NCBI GenBank assembly: GCA_915070235.1
Contig: CAJZFM010000017.1
Coordinates: 1-16,158, forward strand
Reading direction: 5' to 3'
DNA length: 16,158 bases
From: an uncultured Capnocytophaga sp.
Lineage (GTDB): Bacteria > Bacteroidota > Bacteroidia > Flavobacteriales > Flavobacteriaceae
The number at the start of each line of letters is the position of its first letter. Position 1 is the stretch's first letter. Positions 14,232 to 16,158 of the stretch are shown here, one piece after another. Made by a program: the position numbers and the translations under genes. The notes under the pieces are model-generated. The model saw nothing but the letters and a program-made list of their open reading frames with translations. It was not told the origin of the DNA and did no database searches.

Positions 14232-15527
14232 TCCCATATAAAACTTCAGCAACTGCACATATAATGCCTGCATATATTTATTTTGCAAATAGGTTTGTTC
14301 CGCGTTGAGGTAAGCGTTTTCGCTTACGAGAAGCTCGGTATTGGTAAGTCCACCGAATTCGTGCTTTTTTATTGCCAAATCGTATGCCAATTTAGCATTG
14401 TCACGAGCCGTGCGCGAAGCTGTTTGTTGTGCTTGGTAGGTGGTAGCATTCTGCCAAGCGGTTTCTATTTTGGTATAGAGGTCTTTTTCCGCTTGTTGTT
14501 CGTCGAGCACCGCTTGCTGTTGGGTAACTTTAGCTAGCTTCACATTGTTCTTATTTCTGAACTGCGAAAAGATAGGAATATTGAGCGATGCTCCTATGGT
14601 TTGACCGAAATTGCTATCCAACTGGGTGCGATAGCTCAAATCGTTGAGGTTTGAATATCCTGTATTTACCCCTGCTTGTAGCGATAGAGTAGGAGCATAG
14701 CCCGCTCTGGCTATCTTAATATCTTTTTCGGCTATCTTTTGTTGTGATTGATAGATTTTTAGATTCGGGAGCTTTTGTTTGGCTTCCGCAAAAACCACAT
14801 CTTTATTAGGGATAATCGCCGTTTCATCATCTGCGGGAAGGTCGAGCGCAATAGCGAAATCACTATTAGGAGGAAGCTCCAACAGTTGTTTGAGGGTCAG
14901 TACCCTACTTTCGTATTCATTTTCTGCTTTGATAATAGCATACTTGTTGTTGGCGTGACGCGTTTCTATCTCAGCTAAACTCAGTTTAGCAATAGACCCA
15001 TTGGCAAACTTGCCCTGTGCTTGTTTTAATTCCTCACCCGAAGAGCGCGCCGTATTCTTAGCTACTTCTATGCCCTCATAGCTGTAAAGGGCTTGCAGAT
15101 AAGCTTCAAGCACACTCAAAGTGATGTTGTTTTTCGCCTCTTGCACGTACAGTTCGTTCTGTTCGAGCAATAATTTACTGCGGTCTACTTGTAGGTTCAG
15201 TTTATTGCCCTGATAGAGTGGCATAGATGCCGATACCCCAAAGTTGTTGGAGAACGTACGGCGCGACACCCGTTCATTAGAAATCTGATTGATTGCCGAA
15301 CCGTAATTCTGGTTTGCCGAAGCCGAGCCACTTACCGTAGGCAAGTGGTTGCTCTTCGCCTGACTGTAATTGATTTCAGCCGTCTGCTGGTTCAGTTCCG
15401 TCTTCTTTACAGAAATATTGTTCTGTACCGCATAGTTGATACAGTCAGCCAGCGACCATTGTTTCGCTTGAGCCTCTGCTAACAAAGGACAGAGACACAA
15501 AAAAGATATGTACAAAGTTCTTTTCAT
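14193..15527 (-). CDS. TolC family outer-membrane efflux protein
   Basis: The protein has 444 residues, in the normal range. MKRTLYISFLCLCPLLAEAQA is a signal peptide. The two-fold internal repeat of OEP domains is visible: WSLADCINYAVQNN to about residue 215, and the second half from LKIYQSQQKIAEKDIKIARAG onwards, with the typical ASMPLYQGNKL and ASLNIPIFSQFRNK strands and long helical coiled coils. Such proteins form trimeric channels that join an inner-membrane pump and a periplasmic adaptor for drug or peptide export. No adaptor or pump gene is in the window. The last residues (LPLTPSQGGGM) are encoded by the hairpin repeat, so the original C-terminus (near KFYMG) has been replaced or extended. 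The ATG at 15527 is supported by the promoter about 42 bases upstream. Confidence 0.88.
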   Translation of the reverse strand: MKRTLYISFLCLCPLLAEAQAKQWSLADCINYAVQNNISVKKTELNQQTAEINYSQAKSNHLPTVSGSASANQNYGSAINQISNERVSRRTFSNNFGVSASMPLYQGNKLNLQVDRSKLLLEQNELYVQEAKNNITLSVLEAYLQALYSYEGIEVAKNTARSSGEELKQAQGKFANGSIAKLSLAEIETRHANNKYAIIKAENEYESRVLTLKQLLELPPNSDFAIALDLPADDETAIIPNKDVVFAEAKQKLPNLKIYQSQQKIAEKDIKIARAGYAPTLSLQAGVNTGYSNLNDLSYRTQLDSNFGQTIGASLNIPIFSQFRNKNNVKLAKVTQQQAVLDEQQAEKDLYTKIETAWQNATTYQAQQTASRTARDNAKLAYDLAIKKHEFGGLTNTELLVSENAYLNAEQTYLQNKYMQALYVQLLKFYMGVLPLTPSQGGGM

Positions 15528-15568
15528 CGTTTTTAGTTTTTAAGCAACTTTTTGTCATTTAGTTGCGA

Positions 15569-15601
15569 CAAAGGTAGTACAATACAGCTGAAGTCTGCAA
15601 A
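15569..15601 (-). promoter_or_regulatory. Bacteroidota-type promoter of tolC
   Basis: On the minus strand TACCTTTG lies at 15569-15576 and TTTG at 15598-15601, 21 bases apart. The predicted start near 15562 leaves a leader of about 35 bases. Confidence 0.55.
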
Positions 15602-15605
15602 AATA

Positions 15606-15639
15606 ATCGACGAAAAGCCTTATTTTATCGACGAAAAGC
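15606..15639 (-). promoter_or_regulatory. Paired direct repeats upstream of tolC, possible LytTR-type regulator site
   Basis: The 13-mer ATCGACGAAAAGC occurs at 15606-15618 and again at 15627-15639, exactly 21 bp (two helical turns) apart, directly upstream of the -33 box of the tolC promoter. On the minus strand the core TTCGTCGAT agrees at seven of nine positions with the LytTR/AgrA half-site. That spacing and position are typical of an activator of this class. The regulator itself is not in the window. Confidence 0.5.
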
Positions 15640-16158
15640 AATATTTAGCAGTTAGTTTTTAGTTATAAGGGGTTAATTTTAGTCGTCAGAAACGTCCAAT
15701 TGCGCTACCTTATCCACCTTGTCCGCTCACTCCATCTAGTCTACCCTATCTATCTCGTTCTCCTTCTCCGCCCCATCAGCCTCGTCCAACAACTGCCCGT
15801 ACATCTCCTTCCTTCAATAACTATCGCAAGTTATCTTCCTTTTATCTTTATGTATTGCTCATTCAAAAATCTGTTATTCGTCATTTATCACTCGTCATTT
15901 GTCCCCTGTCATTCTTCATTTCTTCCCTTTTTCGTCGCTACATTCCCCCTTTAAAAGAGTATGTTTTGTCTCTAATTCCCCCTTTTCCGTCATACTCCCC
16001 CCTAGTGCCTATGGCCTAAGGCCTAGTACCTTTTCCCTTTCTTTCGCCTCGAAACCCCGTTTTTACCATTTTTAGTGCTGTTGTATAATGTTATGAATCA
16101 ACTACTTATATACCCTTTCTATACCAATCGTCCAAGATTCGTATAAGCTTCCTATAAG
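15640..16158. other. Gene-free C/T-rich region with simple repeats
   Basis: No convincing gene is seen on either strand. From about 15695 to 16060 the plus strand is very poor in G and rich in C and T. At 15866-15925 short TCATT/CGTCATT units recur, and a second copy of the 15-bp start of the hairpin repeat lies at 15936-15950. The minus strand at about 15690-15820 reads as an acidic, lysine-rich tail interrupted by stops, so it may be a decayed coding end. No tRNA-like fold was noticed. Confidence 0.5.

Noticed and set aside
15736..15804. A 22-residue minus-strand frame preceded by GGAAGGAG
   Set aside because: The Shine-Dalgarno-like bases abut the ATG with no spacer, this phylum rarely relies on them, and no similarity is evident.
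15700..15954. An 84-residue plus-strand open frame in the C/T-rich region
   Set aside because: Its hydrophobic leucine/serine/proline composition follows from the pyrimidine-rich DNA, it has no promoter and resembles no family, and it runs through the TCATT repeats and the hairpin-repeat core.
16005..16040. Palindrome-like GGCCTAAGGCCTA stretch as an operator or attachment site
   Set aside because: It is mainly a short direct repeat with imperfect symmetry, no promoter lies next to it and there is no integrase gene.

Overview
The window reads as chromosomal DNA of a Bacteroidota member, most likely a flavobacterium and possibly Capnocytophaga. The evidence is low GC with TAA/TAG-rich ends, repeated promoters of the Bacteroidota type (TTG, about 17-21 bases, then TAnnTTTG), short leaders without strong Shine-Dalgarno sequences, many lipoproteins with a cysteine near residue 17-22, and the family content (Bacteroidota-type AddB-like nuclease, delta-prime subunit with degenerate P-loop, SGNH protein with an inserted beta-rich region). 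The genus is an inference. No rRNA, tRNA, transposase or CRISPR array was seen.

Left part (1-2061, minus strand): an accessory block directly behind holB. An intact small lipoprotein gene is followed by a 434-residue protein that looks like a PAAR-like (DUF4280-like) carrier domain joined to a cell-wall-active L,D-transpeptidase-like domain. A second, nearly identical lipoprotein start then runs off the left edge. An 81-bp near-identical repeat marks both lipoprotein starts and carries the last codons of the big gene, so the block looks like an effector with duplicated immunity lipoproteins.

Middle (2113-11297): mostly housekeeping. holB (minus) is divergent from an agmatinase-family gene, an AddB-like PD-(D/E)XK nuclease and a membrane-anchored SGNH hydrolase (all plus). 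A ComM/YifB AAA+ ATPase (minus) converges on the SGNH gene. A Nudix hydrolase and a DUF2809 membrane protein then overlap by 4 bases (plus).

Right part (11298-16158): a lipoprotein with a TolB/PD40-like propeller (plus) converges on a minus-strand group. That group consists of a TolC-family outer-membrane protein, a truncated remnant of a YD-like-repeat gene, a 99-residue lipoprotein that looks like an internally deleted copy of the same family, and a full 396-residue YD-like-repeat secreted protein. A GC-rich hairpin repeat sits at the junction between the tolC 3' end and the remnant and supplies the last residues of the TolC protein. The tolC promoter is preceded by two 13-bp direct repeats 21 bp apart, arranged like a LytTR-type regulator site. 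The last 520 bases hold no convincing gene and are strongly C/T-rich on the plus strand.

The most interesting material is the putative effector/immunity block at the left edge and the decaying YD-repeat family behind tolC.
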